Positions 36,842-48,683 of a DNA stretch of 64,000 bases are shown here, one piece after another. Every line of letters begins with the position of its first letter. Positions within the stretch are counted from its first letter, which is position 1. The DNA is from Primulina eburnea (lineage: Eukaryota; Streptophyta; Magnoliopsida; Lamiales; Gesneriaceae). The position numbers and the translations under genes are program-made. The stretch covers positions 42,292,051-42,356,050 of the forward strand of contig NC_133108.1 in assembly GCF_022965805.1 (NCBI RefSeq). Direction: 5' to 3'. The notes below the pieces were generated by a model. The model searched no databases and was not told the origin of the DNA. It saw only the letters and a list, made by a program, of their open reading frames with translations.

Positions 36842-39800
36842 TTATTCCTTGTCAAATGGTTCTGGCAAACGCTCAAACCCATTATCAAAGAGGGATCCTT
36901 CGTCGGATTTGTCGTCAATACTGTGAAGCCAACTCATATTCTTCAGGTCCTCTTTAAGAAGAATCATGTCATACCGGGAGCTTTCATAAATATCGATGTT
37001 GGCAAGTTTTGCTGAAGATAAATGCTTGTCCTCTTCACTTCCACTTTCCGAAAATGAGTTAATATGATTCCCGTTTTCTGCAATGTCGCCATAACGAGAG
37101 ATTGGAATGCATCCATTGCCAGATGCTGCACTAAGATGGGTTTTATGGTTGCTGGATCGAATGCTTTGAGGAAATAAATTTGAGACTGTAACAGGTCGAG
37201 ACAAACTGCTGCTACTTTTTATATCCTGCAATAGAAGTAGAAGATTGTTCAGAACGATGATGCGAAAACATAAGCTCCACCTACTACCACATGGCAATAA
37301 TTTAATGGCTATTCATTTCCCATTTCGTAAGTGAGAAGCCAATATATGGCCCTCAACTGGTGATAACATGGCACCAGCGCATCCTTAATAATGCTAGTCG
37401 CTTCTATTTAATAACTTTACCCACACTCATTATCCTGCTTGTTGGTTACATAAACTAATAATGAAAGGGAGAATAATGAACATGTCATCGCCACATGAAG
37501 CTTCTTGAGTGTCAGGAACAAACTAAGCTGAAAATGGAATTATGGGCAAAATGGTGACGGTGTTGGTATTACCATGTTATTTGTGATAGTTCAAGTTTGT
37601 TACCACCTAAATGGTAAACTAAAACACGGAGAAGTTTTCTTAGGAAACGTACAGAGCAACAGGCAAAACTTCATGTTGGGAATTAAATATTAAAACATAT
37701 GTTACTAATAAAGATTTAAAAAAGTTCAAAGTTAGAAATGAATACCATATGCCTTGCAGCAATATCAGGAGTTTTCTTTGAAATTGTCCGACCAAACCCA
37801 GTGCCATCAGTGGATGTACTGACAGGTTTCCTAGTCGACAACTCTCTCCGATAATCCATTGAATTACTCAGCTGTCCATTCACAAGTGGTCGACCCCTTC
37901 CAATTGGATCTGCAGCTCTTCCCCTGGTGACTACTGGTGATGGCTGTCTCCTTGGCGCAGTGACTGTAGTCGCCAAAGGCTCTACATTGCCTTTGGCAGC
38001 CAGAGCCAGTCCAGGTCTGGACCTACCGGCAGATATTGATCTCTCTGTCAAAGTTGTTCGCAAGTTTGGTGGTGCTTCAAGTGGAAAATCAGGGAGTACA
38101 ATCGTTTGTGGTGGGGTGCAAACTCGTGAAGCCGGGGAGCTTGGGCGAGATACAGAAGCAACATTGCGTCCGTTAGTGTGACCATGCCCACCTGAGACTG
38201 AAGCTCCAGAAACAAGAGATAAAGATGGTGCGGAATTTCGACGAGTAGGCGTAGATGGCCTCGTCCAGGCAGCAGAAGAGATCGTGTTTGCAGAGACTTG
38301 TGTCCTGGAAGTAGGAGTAGACGGTCTTGAGTTCTGCGATGGTTTTGGTTTATCCACTGAAGATGCAGTGGGAGTGGTACGAGATTTAGAAGGAGTTGTA
38401 GATCTTGACACTGTTGGGCGTGCAGAAGGGGTTGAAGCTCTTGTGGTCCCTGAAGTGCGGTTGGTGGGAGTGGATGGTCTAATATACGAAGATACCGAAG
38501 CAGAACTTGAGTTCAGAATGGATGTTGATTTATTAGAATAGGAATTGTGTTGGGAACTAGAGACAGAAGAACGAGTCACCGATCTGCTACGTGTTGATTT
38601 TGCAGCATGGTTGCTCTCTGACTGAGAGACTGACAGCTGAAAGTGGAAACTTTGTACGCTTACCAAAGATTTCATAAATTTGATAAAGTTGATAATGAAG
38701 TAGCAAGTCAACTTTAACAACACAGATAGAAGCGGAAATACTTCAAAAACAGAATTAAAAAAGCTGGCAAAGAGCCAAAAACTGTATTAGAAGCTAGTGG
38801 ATAATGGGAAACTGGTTCACATACCCTTGAGGCCTTGGTTGTCGAGACTGATCTGACCAATGGACTGCTTCTTGGAGCTAGAAGACCATGCTGAGATTCA
38901 TTTCCATCCGAAGAAGGGACCAAAGGAGTCCCAGGAGGTGTAAGAAGCCTATCATATAGAAACCAATGGTGCAAGACATTATTACTTAGAAAATTTCGCA
39001 CAGTTCATCGTGTGGATTTGTTCGATGCAGATTATTACTAGCAACATTGATAATGTCAACTGTAACTGTGGTAATCCAGAGAAAACTCAAAAAAGGATTT
39101 ATCGAGCTGTTAGCAATGGAGCTGATTACTACAAGATTAAGTTTGAATAATCAGCGAAAAATTGAAGAATACTTTGCCCCTTCTAATTGATCGTAATCAT
39201 TGAGAAATTGTTTGGTGTTAATAACTATCCCGAGTGCGTGACTCTAAGAGAATATTCCAAGAAAGAGATTTAGTTCAGTGATGCGAACATTCAGCTACAT
39301 TCTCAGTCGTATTTTTCTAAAACATGCACAGTGCTGAGGCATGAAGGCTGTACCCCATGTTCTGACTTCAAAGTCATCAAGAAAGATCAATTTCCTACTT
39401 AGACATTACATATCTTTGAGAAAATTCATTGCATGGAAAAGGGAAATATGAGAAGTTATAAAATAAATAATCAACGAGCAGACAATCCGTTGTGGAGTAT
39501 CCAGAAAGAATCCAAGGGTATCCAAAATTATCCTAGAAATGTTCGTTAACATTCCATATCTCTTCTCGTCACCAATTAAGTAGGTTATTCAACAACTCTT
39601 GAATATCAATCCGGTTTCCAAGCTATTAACAAATCTACAACTTACACCACATCAAAAGTAGCATAGTCTTGAACTAACAATACATAAATACATCACAAAA
39701 TCAGGACGGTAATGCATATTCGGAAAGTTCATTCCATATTTCAAGTGAGAAACTTAACCAATATCCTAGAATCCAACTTATTACAATCAGAAACAAAATC

Positions 39801-40321
39801 AATCACGTTCCATAATTGTTTTGCGGTGCTTGGGACAAGGGTAAACTTCAAGGCGAAAAAAAAAAAGAAGAAATAAAATCTCTGCATAAGCTACAATCCG
39901 GATCTGAGTACCCAATAATGAAAATAACAAGAAAAAGAGATCGAGGGATTACCAATCATAGTCGTGCTTCCCGCCATCCGCTGACAACAGATCATCCAAT
40001 CCACTCTTCCCCTGTTTAGCCGATCCAATCGAGAGTCTCCCCAGCTTTAAAGATACTAAAGCACAGATTCACACAGTTAAGGCCAAACGGACAATAACAT
40101 GAAAAATCAATACGAACTCGCAATTGGTTGAACAAATGCAGTAGAATCGCGAACCATCGGGGTGGTGAGCAGCTGAGGTAACGGAAAAAGGGCGGCGGGT
40201 CTTGGAGAAAAGATCCAAATTATCATCGCCATTGAAATTACGAAGTGATCCATTTGGAAAGAGTCCTGGCGGGACTCTTCCGGGCGGCGCCGATGACAGG
40301 TTCTTTGAGGCTGCGACTCAT
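36842..40321 (-). CDS. Basic Ser/Pro-rich protein, At2g40070/At3g09000 family; exon 1 likely frameshifted
   Basis: Minus-strand exons: 40155-40321, 39953-40055, 38825-38948, 37746-38636, 36842-37225. Exon 2 reads LKLGRLSIGSAKQGKSG then DDLLSADGGKHDYDW. Exon 3 opens LLTPPGTPLVPS. Exon 4 is a disordered basic tract full of RPSTPT, STTPS and RPSSPASR motifs, then APPNLRTTL and GFGRTISKK. Exon 5 encodes the acidic end (NMSWLHSIDD...). These are hallmarks of a plant basic proline-rich family; some members are reported as microtubule-associated, which I could not check. About 555 residues are expected. In exon 1 the ATG frame (MSRSLKEPVIGAARKSPART) stops early, while the family-like PNGSLRNFNGDDNLDLF lies one frame over. 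Exon 1 is 167 nt, one more than phase needs. Confidence 0.85.
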
Positions 40322-40599
40322 CAGATAACTCACAACACAGTATATGCTCGAAGGGATAAAAGAATATGGGATTTAGATCTGAAATCTGAATGAGCTAGCA
40401 GAGAGTTGGAAGAAGAACGCAATGCAGACGCAATTATGGCCAATGCTGCGTACGATCCAACTTACCTTTTTTTTATTTGGATCTTCTCGTGGCTGAAAAC
40501 ATATTTTTTTACACGAAATAATGTGAGCCGATAATACATTTCAGTTAATTTAAAAAATATCAGTAGAAATGAGATAATCAATTTGTCATTTTATGTAAA

Positions 40600-40763
40600 A
40601 AGTGTACGGCATTTTTATCTGTGAGATAAATCAACTCTATCAATATTCACAATAAAAAATGATATTCTTAGCATAAAAAATAATATTTTTTCATGGATAA
40701 CCCAAATAAGAGATCTGTCTCACAAAATATGACTCGTGATACTGTCTCATACAAATTTTTGCC
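40600..40763. repeat. GTGAGACGGTCTCAC foldback repeat, copy 3
   Basis: Contains CTGTGAGATAAATCAACTCT, AATATTCACAATAAAAA, TTTTTTCATGG and AACCCAAATAAGAGATCTGTCTCAC, ending CATACAAATTTTTGCC. Upstream of the Ser/Pro-rich gene. Confidence 0.8.
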
Positions 40764-41484
40764 CAACCATAAATATCAATCGAATCTAAATCATTTTTTT
40801 TGTCAACCTCTGCGCTACTCACCACCACCTCCATAATTGATATAATTTTTTTTTTGGTGTAGAAAAATGATATTATTTCAAATGATAAAGATATAAAATA
40901 ATTTGTCATTGAGCGTCTACGCATCAATTTTTTTTTTTTACTTTTTTTAAAAAAAATCGTGGCAAATTATTCATACAACGGATTGTTTATTATTTTTTTA
41001 TACAAACAGCACAAAAATTTTTTCAATTTATTTAAATTATTATCCATAAGCAAGATATGTGATGGGTCCATGGCATGGCCCAACCATGTGTATGTATGTA
41101 ATAAAGTGAAACATGAAACGAAGAATGGGACAGCTTCAACGTAGTATATTGTTCGATAACGATAGTCTTCACTCCCTTGTTTCCCTTTCATTGTCGTGGT
41201 TAACCAAATTCCTTTAATTATTATTATATAAAGTATATTTGGTGGTGAAGAAGCAACGGTCGTAATGCTCTATCAATCAAAAATTTCCATGTCAAATGAT
41301 GAAAAGAGTCGATTTTTAATATTTTATTAATATAATATTATAATATAGACATTAAATAAGTATATTTCAAATCTTATTTTTGAACCATAGATCGAATGAT
41401 ATTCTAAAACATGTTTTATTTTTGTGCGTTATATACTTGTTATATATTGATTTTTCGTAACTTACACAATCATTTAGAATAAAT

Positions 41485-41663
41485 GAGGTCTCATGTGAGA
41501 TCGTCTCACGGATCATAATATGTGAGACAGGTCAACCCTACCCATATTCACAATAAAAAGTAATATTATTAGCATAAAAAGTAATATTTTTTCATGGGTG
41601 ACCCAAATAAGAGATATATCTCATAAATACGACCCGTAAGACCGTTTCACACAAGTTTTTGTC
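41485..41663. repeat. GTGAGACGGTCTCAC foldback repeat, copy 4 (near full length)
   Basis: GGTCTCATGTGAGATCGTCT through GACCGTTTCACACAAGTTTT, with GGTCAACCCTACCCATATTC and GGGTGACCCAAATAAGAGAT inside. One of the two most complete copies. Confidence 0.85.
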
Positions 41664-42210
41664 TTGAGGGCAAAACACTCACTGATCGTACCTCTCCAAG
41701 TTTATTTATGTTTTTCTTAAAAAACACAAAATTGTATAAATAAATTAAAAGAAATTAGATTTTACTTAAATTTAGATTCTACCTCATGGTTATCATATTA
41801 TCATTCTTGATTTTTTTTTTTTTCATGACCCCAATAAGTGCGTCAAATATTAAGTTAATTTTACTAAAGATTGAGATAGTTTTATATATTAATGAATTTA
41901 TCATACTGAAATTTTTTGTTTTTAATATTAAATATTATATCAATGTATGAATATGGATACTTTTTTCCAAAAAAAGAACGAAACATAACATCAAAATTAA
42001 TTAGTTTAGCCACAAAACTTTAATAACAATTATATATAGTAAATATATATTTATAATTCTATGATCATAAACATAATCATAGTTATTAATTATAATCTAA
42101 AATAGCTGTACTTTTACTTTATTATCAATTTTGAAAGCTAGACAATCAAGATTAAGGTAAACAATCGATGGGATTTAAAATATCATAGAACCTTATATTT
42201 TTTAGTAGAT

Positions 42211-42375
42211 CTTTTGTGAGACAGGTCTTCACGGATCTTTATATGTGAGACATGTCAACCTTAACGATATTCATAATAAAAAGTAATATTTTTTTATTGA
42301 TGATCCAAATAAGAGATCTGTATAACGAAATTGATCCGTGAGATCGAGATCGTCTCACGAGAGTTTTTGTGTATA
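42211..42375. repeat. GTGAGACGGTCTCAC foldback repeat, copy 5
   Basis: TTTTGTGAGACAGGTCTTCA through GATCGTCTCACGAGAGTTTT, with GTGAGACATGTCAACCTTA and ATCCAAATAAGAGATCTG inside. Confidence 0.8.
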
Positions 42376-44082
42376 TATTTTTTATAGATGTTCGTACCAT
42401 GTGCAGGCCAACTTAGATGCACATGTTTCTCGAATCCTGAAGCTTTCATAGTTGATACTAAATCAAATTAAATATTAAAAAACCAGAATCGTAACTGTTT
42501 GGAATTAATCATGAGTTTTAAAATCCTGAAAATATACATTGACGCTTTAGTTTATATAAATTTTAATTACATGAATTCAGTTTAACACCTTGTTTTTTTA
42601 ATAAAATATAAACATATAATACTTTATAGGGATTTTATTTGTTTAAACCCATCTTTGAATAACCACTCTTTGACGATTCTAACCATTTTTCTCCTTTCCA
42701 TTTGAACCCGAATCGCTAAGAATGGAAACAAAAATCATCTCTCACTGTATGATCATGATTTAATCTTTAATTGATATCTTAAACGTGTTCGTGTTTGTTT
42801 TATAGCTCTGGACTATTCTATTTATGCCAACAACCCATTAAACCCTTGTCTAATATAGTCAAGTAAATCACACCGAACAAGTTATGTATGAATATTACAA
42901 GTTCGTCTAAGAAGATATTGATAGAAAAGTCGAACTTCTCACCGGTAGTCAAACGCTCACTCCATCAACTCGGATATTTTTTCGAGGAACAACAACAACA
43001 ACAATATAGTAATATTGATAATAATTTTTTTTATTCTAGTGTCCGGTCAAACTAATCTTAAAAGATGATATCTTTCCTCTCCACCTCTTAGGTGATTCTG
43101 AATATAATAGTCACAGTCTATGTACACAGACGTTAGAGTCAAATAAACCAGACTTCTTTGCATTCAAAATAAATTATGTCTTCCAAATATGACTTATCTT
43201 CCGGAATAAATCTTGTCTTTCGAGAGGCCAAGTGAGTTCTCAATCATGGTGTTTTACGATTGCGTAAAGTAACAATCTTTTAAGTTGCAAATCCCCTCCA
43301 AAATGCATTTTGTTAACTTGTTTTATTTTGTTTCGAAAGCTAGATTTATAATTCAGTGTCGTACATGATACAGCCTACCACCGCTTTTGTATAGTTCATA
43401 GTATCTACTTTCTTCTAGTTGTTTTTCCCTTTGCTTTCCTGGCACTTGTCTTTTACACTCTCTGTATCTACCTCCGTCACTTTCCTCTCTCCTCCACTTC
43501 GTCTTCCACTTGCATCCATCTTTCACGCACACTTGTACGTTACCAAGCTACTCTTGTGCTCTATCGTTGCTGCTACACCTACCCTTTTGCTCCAATCCAG
43601 TTCTTTTATCTGTATTATGATGATACAATGATAAAATTTGCGGAAGGGATGCTGACGCATTGAGCATTTTTTTTAATTTATAGGCGGATAGGATATGTTA
43701 GTGATCTTTATCTGTTTTGATTTTATTGAAAATACGTTATCTTGGATCTTTTCCCCTTTTCTCGCAGAAAAATAAATAAATAGATAAGGAAAAGGGTGGA
43801 TCTCACTGGGTGAGAGAAGTGTTTCCGGGGAGGCGGGGCGTACATTTCTTGGTAAATCAGTTGTTTCCGCTTTTTGGGTTTCATTTACGTTCATTTACTT
43901 CAGTCATTCCTCTATCGGATATAGTCTTTTCCTGTTTATCCGGAGGGCACCGCCATTTTGTCGGTGCTTCGCGTCCCTTACGGTTTAGGGTTTATATGCG
44001 CGCGCGTGTGTGTATAAAGATACAGAATCCGCCGGCTTGGCCGCAACTTGGATTGGGGGAACGGTTATCACATCTTGAGTCG

Positions 44083-44548
44083 GTGAGTTCTTGATTTGGG
44101 AATTTTATACTCCATTTGGAGTTTCGTCGACTTGTTTAAAGAAGAGAGGCTTCTTTTTTCTTATAAATTTTTTATGCAGTAGATTCTTCTCTTTAGATTA
44201 TGGTATTAAATATTGTGATGCTGTAGATTCTAAAGAGAGAGGGGATGAGGGACTTAAAAGTGCTTGTGAGGCTTGCTGCTACTTTCCAACTGTCATTGTT
44301 GGTTAACGATCATGGAATATGATTCTTTATGAACTTTGGTAACCTGTCATATGTGACTGAAGTTTCTTGATCCTGTTATAAATATCAAAGGAGGATAGGG
44401 GGGAGTTTATTCTTTGCCTGCTTGATCCTCTGGGATCTAAGGATCATTTCGGCATTCAGATTGCCTGTGGGTGGACAGTTGTCGTTTTTGTCTTGAAACT
44501 AGATTTGTATCTACTAAATTGGTTGGCTCACATCAATTTGTTATTTAG
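44083..44548 (+). other. Probable 5'-UTR intron of the DUF1191 gene
   Basis: A strong donor GAGTCG/GTGAGT at 44083 and an acceptor TTATTTAG at 44541-44548, 12 nt before the ATG at 44561. The leader upstream is pyrimidine-rich (43400-43620). Confidence 0.6.
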
Positions 44549-44560
44549 AAGCATTCATCC

Positions 44561-45559
44561 ATGAGGCTTGTTAGAGATCTTGTATTGCTTTGTCTCTGTG
44601 TGTGGTTATTCTTGTTGCTGAGAGTCATCAGAGCTCAATCACCCCCTTCTTCAACTTCTAATTCAATATTTAGTAATGCACGGGCACTAGATGCTCTCCT
44701 CCAAGACTATGCGTACCAGGCATTTGTGCGTCCACGAACCGGTATTGTCTATGATGGGGTTGTCCCCTCTAATCTGTCCGGGATTCAGGTCTCGGCCATG
44801 AGACTCAGGAGTGGTAGCTTAAGGACAAAGGGTGTTCGTATGTACAAGGAGTTTGAGATTCCCAGGGGTGTTAAGGGACAGCCTTACACTGAGAGGCTTG
44901 TTTTGGTCTACCAGAATTTGGGCAATTGGTCTATGGTATATTACCCCCTCCCTGGTTACATGTATTTATCACCAATATTGGGCCTTCTAGCTTATGATGC
45001 TGCGGATCTTATGGCCAAAAACTTACCTGTGCTGGATATCAAGGCATCTGGTCAACCCATATCTATCAAGTTTTCGGAATTAAAGTCGGTGCCAGAAGGA
45101 TCAGTTCCCAAGTGTGCATCATTTGATTTAAACGGTTCAGTTAGTTTCTCTAGTGTTATGTCAGATAATATCTGTACGACATTCCAACAGGGGCACTTCT
45201 CTATTGCAGTGGAATCAATTGCCCCAGCTCCTGCACCATTCTCCTTCCCTTCACCGCCATCCCCGTTGCCTCCTCCACCAAGAGGAATTAGTGGTGCTCA
45301 AGAAGAGCAGCAAGGGAGTAACAATTCCAAGGTCTGGATAATAGTGGGGTCCGTGGTAGGAGGATTTGCACTGTTAATCATTCTAGGACTAGTGATCGTG
45401 TGGCTGTGCAGGTATAAACGCAGGAAGAAAATGCACCAAATGGAGAGGGCAGCGGAGGTGGGGGAGGCTTTGCATATGACCACAGTTGGCAGCAGTAAAG
45501 CACCAGTAGCTACCGGAACAAGGACACAACCTACGCTTGAGACCGAATACGTACCCTGA
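44561..45559 (+). CDS. DUF1191 family single-pass membrane protein
   Basis: Intronless coding region of 332 residues. The signal peptide (DLVLLCLCVWLFLLLRVIRAQ) is followed by a Ser-rich linker and the DUF1191 ectodomain: ARALDALLQDYAYQAF, RTGIVYDGVVPSNLSGIQVS, MRLRSGSLRTKGVRMYKEF, then VLVYQNLGNWSMVYY. A Pro-rich stalk (APAPAPFSFPSPPSPLPPPP) precedes one transmembrane helix (VWIIVGSVVGGFALLIILGL) with a basic stop-transfer (RYKRRKK) and a short cytoplasmic tail ending TEYVP. The family is plant-specific, predicted at the plasma membrane, and of unknown function. Several N-glycosylation sites (NLS, NWS, NGS) lie in the ectodomain. The start is the first ATG after a probable 5'-UTR intron. Confidence 0.95.
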   Translation: MRLVRDLVLLCLCVWLFLLLRVIRAQSPPSSTSNSIFSNARALDALLQDYAYQAFVRPRTGIVYDGVVPSNLSGIQVSAMRLRSGSLRTKGVRMYKEFEIPRGVKGQPYTERLVLVYQNLGNWSMVYYPLPGYMYLSPILGLLAYDAADLMAKNLPVLDIKASGQPISIKFSELKSVPEGSVPKCASFDLNGSVSFSSVMSDNICTTFQQGHFSIAVESIAPAPAPFSFPSPPSPLPPPPRGISGAQEEQQGSNNSKVWIIVGSVVGGFALLIILGLVIVWLCRYKRRKKMHQMERAAEVGEALHMTTVGSSKAPVATGTRTQPTLETEYVP

Positions 45560-48500
45560 GTTTATGTTTGGAATTCTTGCTTTCTGCTTGCAGATCAGTT
45601 AGTAGGTGCCTAGTCCATTGTTTTGTTCATTCTTGTGGGTTGTGCTTTGGGAAGTATAGAGATTATTGTTGGTGTATATAATAATCTACGGCGGCCTTAG
45701 AATAACATTCATATTTGATTCATTTGTGAGTAGTGTGCATTTTGGCTGGAACCAGTGGATTTCAAGTCTCCGATGAAGGAATTTTACTTGTCACGCTACA
45801 GGATTTTTTTGGTACCACCTCTTTTCTGTTAGCTAACGTCTGAAGGTGGCTGATTTCATTCTGGATTCCACTATGATTTTAAAATTTTCCTTCGAACCAT
45901 GAACAGAACCAGTCTTTTTATATATTTAATTTAAATATAAAGTAGATCATAATTTGGGAAATCGAAAACTTACAATTTGGTTCCATTTTTTCAAAAATCA
46001 GAATCGAAACCATGTGAAAAAGTAGAAACTAAAAATTCTCTCAAGACCTAAGTATGTAACTTAAAGAGTTCGACTTTTAGATGTTTAAATAAAATACAAC
46101 CTTTTATGTTTCTTTTAATAGAAAATAAAACATTCATAATATTTCATAAAATAGTTATTAGATAAATAAATTTAATTAGTTTCATAATCTTATAAGATGC
46201 CTTGTAATTACTCCTTTACCACCAAAATTTAAGAAATAAACTATTTGTTTTTCAACCATATCAAATTTACATTGATTAGTCAACAATAAGTCACGTTGCT
46301 TAGAATCGTGTTCTCAGTAAAAAGTCTTCCTGCATGTCATGTGCATACTGACAAGTGTGAAACATTATTGTAATGAAACATACGTGCTCACAATCAATAT
46401 GCATCAGAGGAAACACCCCCATAAAATCTCATTTAGATTTCAATAATGGAAATAAAGAACGTAAATTTCCAAAAATAATTGCAAACTCAATTGAAATAAA
46501 AAGGATATAAAGGAACAATTTCAAAATTGTTGATATACATTTCCTTGTATATTTTCTAGGATTACTCTTGATAAATTTTCTAGGACTACTCTTGATAAAT
46601 GGTATACGGTTAACAAGTTCCTGGACAGTGGATAACAAAAAGCATGGTTTCTAGTAAAAAAACACACAGATTGATGAAAGAAACTGCCATATCTTTTGGA
46701 ATGTAAAGAAGCTTTCAGGCATTATCATAAGACCATGTTCAGTCGCCAAATAACATTTCCCAAGTGATAAGCGTGGGTCCAAAACAATAAACACAACAAA
46801 ATACAACTACAATGTAGTTCACATAAGAGTCCACAGACCGCGAACCAGCATTAATTTTTATTACAAAGAAGCCTTCCAACAGAGTCACCTGCATCACCGT
46901 GACACAAAAAACAGGTAATGGTAGTTAAACTTCCTTCCATTTATTTAACTCCTCATAATCGTGAAGAATGGTTGAAATATAGGGATATTGAGGTTAAGGA
47001 GAAATGATACATCAAGGTCGAGATTTCAGGATGCAATACTCAAATCCAAAATTGCTGTGTGAAAAAAAATTGAAACGAAGTAGAAAGATCGAAGCCGTGA
47101 GATAGCAGAAGCTAAGCTTGAATTGCTGCTACACCCGAAACAAATGAAGATTGATAATGCGAGATGCCGAGAGCATTGCTTCAATTTGGGGGCTGCTATG
47201 CCAGAAATATATTTGAAAAAAGGGAAGACATGGCATAACCACACCCAGAATGGGCGCGCTGCACCTGATTTTAAGTTAAACCTATATTTGAAAGTAAAAT
47301 AAGGAAAAAAAGAGGTTGAAAAGGCCAAGATCTAGGAAATTTCAATGAAAAACCTCGGACTATAACCGAGGAACTTCTCATCATCGTCTATTATCAGTTT
47401 TAAGAATCTATTTTAAGTTTTTGATCAAGGAAGAGTATGGAAATTTTTGGAAAGATAAAACTCAATTTTCTCACACCTTAATTTATTTATCTTCAAACAA
47501 ACTACACATTGTGCAAAGCCTATACTTTTGTCATTCCATAACCCAAAAAAAAAAACTGGAAACTTTGGCATGAAGCAAACATCAAATGATGCCTATATTA
47601 AAAATAAGTATGCTAGGTTTAAATCCTATGCGATTACTTTCATTCTACATCATATGGCCAAAATCAGTGGTTCAAGGTTAACACAAAGCCATCAACGAAA
47701 AAATATTACTTTTTATTGAGTGAGTGTGTTTGTGCGTTTATGCGTGTCTTTCTGTGTTCAGACTTATTTTCATGTGTGTCTTCTCCTTGGGCGTATCTTG
47801 ACGTTTGACACTCAGGTTTACGTCTCTAAATCTCAACCTTTGGGCGGATTTCAAACGCCTGAGACATTCTCCCGCTGCCTGTTTTGCACGTCTCATTCTG
47901 GAGGGCCTCAGACGCCTGACGCACTCTGTGAGGAGGTCAGCTTTGCCACCTGGGCGGGACCAGAAGCCCACTATCAGATTTTCAGGGTGTAGGTGGGTCA
48001 CTCATTTGGACCCATGGGTGTTGGAGCTTCAGGCGCTTGCGGTCGGTCCCATTGCCTGGACACTGTAGACATGTACTTATCAGGGAGTCCTGGCGGGATC
48101 AGACGCCCTCCCCGGATTCATATACTTTGACATTGGACACCTCTTGCATCGAGACTCTAAGCAGTCCATTGCTTACACTGGCTTTAGAGGATGTTCTCAC
48201 TATGCTCATTTGTTCTCTTTCAACTATGATGCCTTGATGTTTTCCATATTGAGTTATCCTAGTATTATCTGGTTACTTTTATTTTGTTATATTTGCTTTC
48301 ATATGAGTTTAGCCTTCTGCGGAGGTCGTGATTCAGTCCCCCTCCTCACTTAGGTTTATTTTCTTTGTCCAGTTGACACTTTTTCATGCTTTATTTATTT
48401 ACAGATAGGGGTTCGCCAAACCACTCGCCACATTGGCGGTGTTTCTACTAAAAAAGACTCTAAACCCTAAACCCACTAAATTAATTTCACAAAAAAATAG

Positions 48501-48675
48501 TTGTCTTTGTATAATAGAATGGATGAAGAATTTACTCCAAAATGTCTTTTTTGAAGTACAAAATGGGAACAAAGAAATATATGTTCAAATCCAGCAGCGA
48601 AAAATTCTAAGAATCTTCACAATATCAATAATTTAAATAGCACTCATTTTAAGCAACGGATTAAAAAGTAACGGT
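45560..48675. other. Intergenic region with an unidentified GC-richer block
   Basis: 3' UTR of the DUF1191 gene, then AT-rich sequence. A 24-bp direct repeat (TTTCTAGGA-TACTCTTGATAAAT) is at 46552-46600. A minus-strand open frame of 100 codons at 47026-47328 has no recognisable family. From about 47720 to 48360 composition changes to GC-richer, with several CAGGCGT/ACGCCTGA words; probably a decayed retroelement or LTR, but no ends were defined. Confidence 0.45.
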
Positions 48676-48683
48676 CTGGTGCC

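Larger units (their letters stand above)
40764..43400. other. Repeat-rich intergenic region
   Basis: AT-rich, with two more foldback repeats. A CAACAACAACAACAA run near 42985 is the only other feature noted. No gene supported. Confidence 0.55.

Noticed and set aside
37927..38541. Plus-strand open frames opposite exon 4 of the Ser/Pro-rich gene
   Set aside because: Shadows of a low-complexity Ser/Pro coding exon on the other strand.
47026..47328. 100-codon minus-strand open frame
   Set aside because: No recognised motif, no splice context, composition like the flanks.
47738..48237. Overlapping open frames on both strands in the GC-richer block
   Set aside because: Several frames open at once because of GC composition; none has a recognisable domain.
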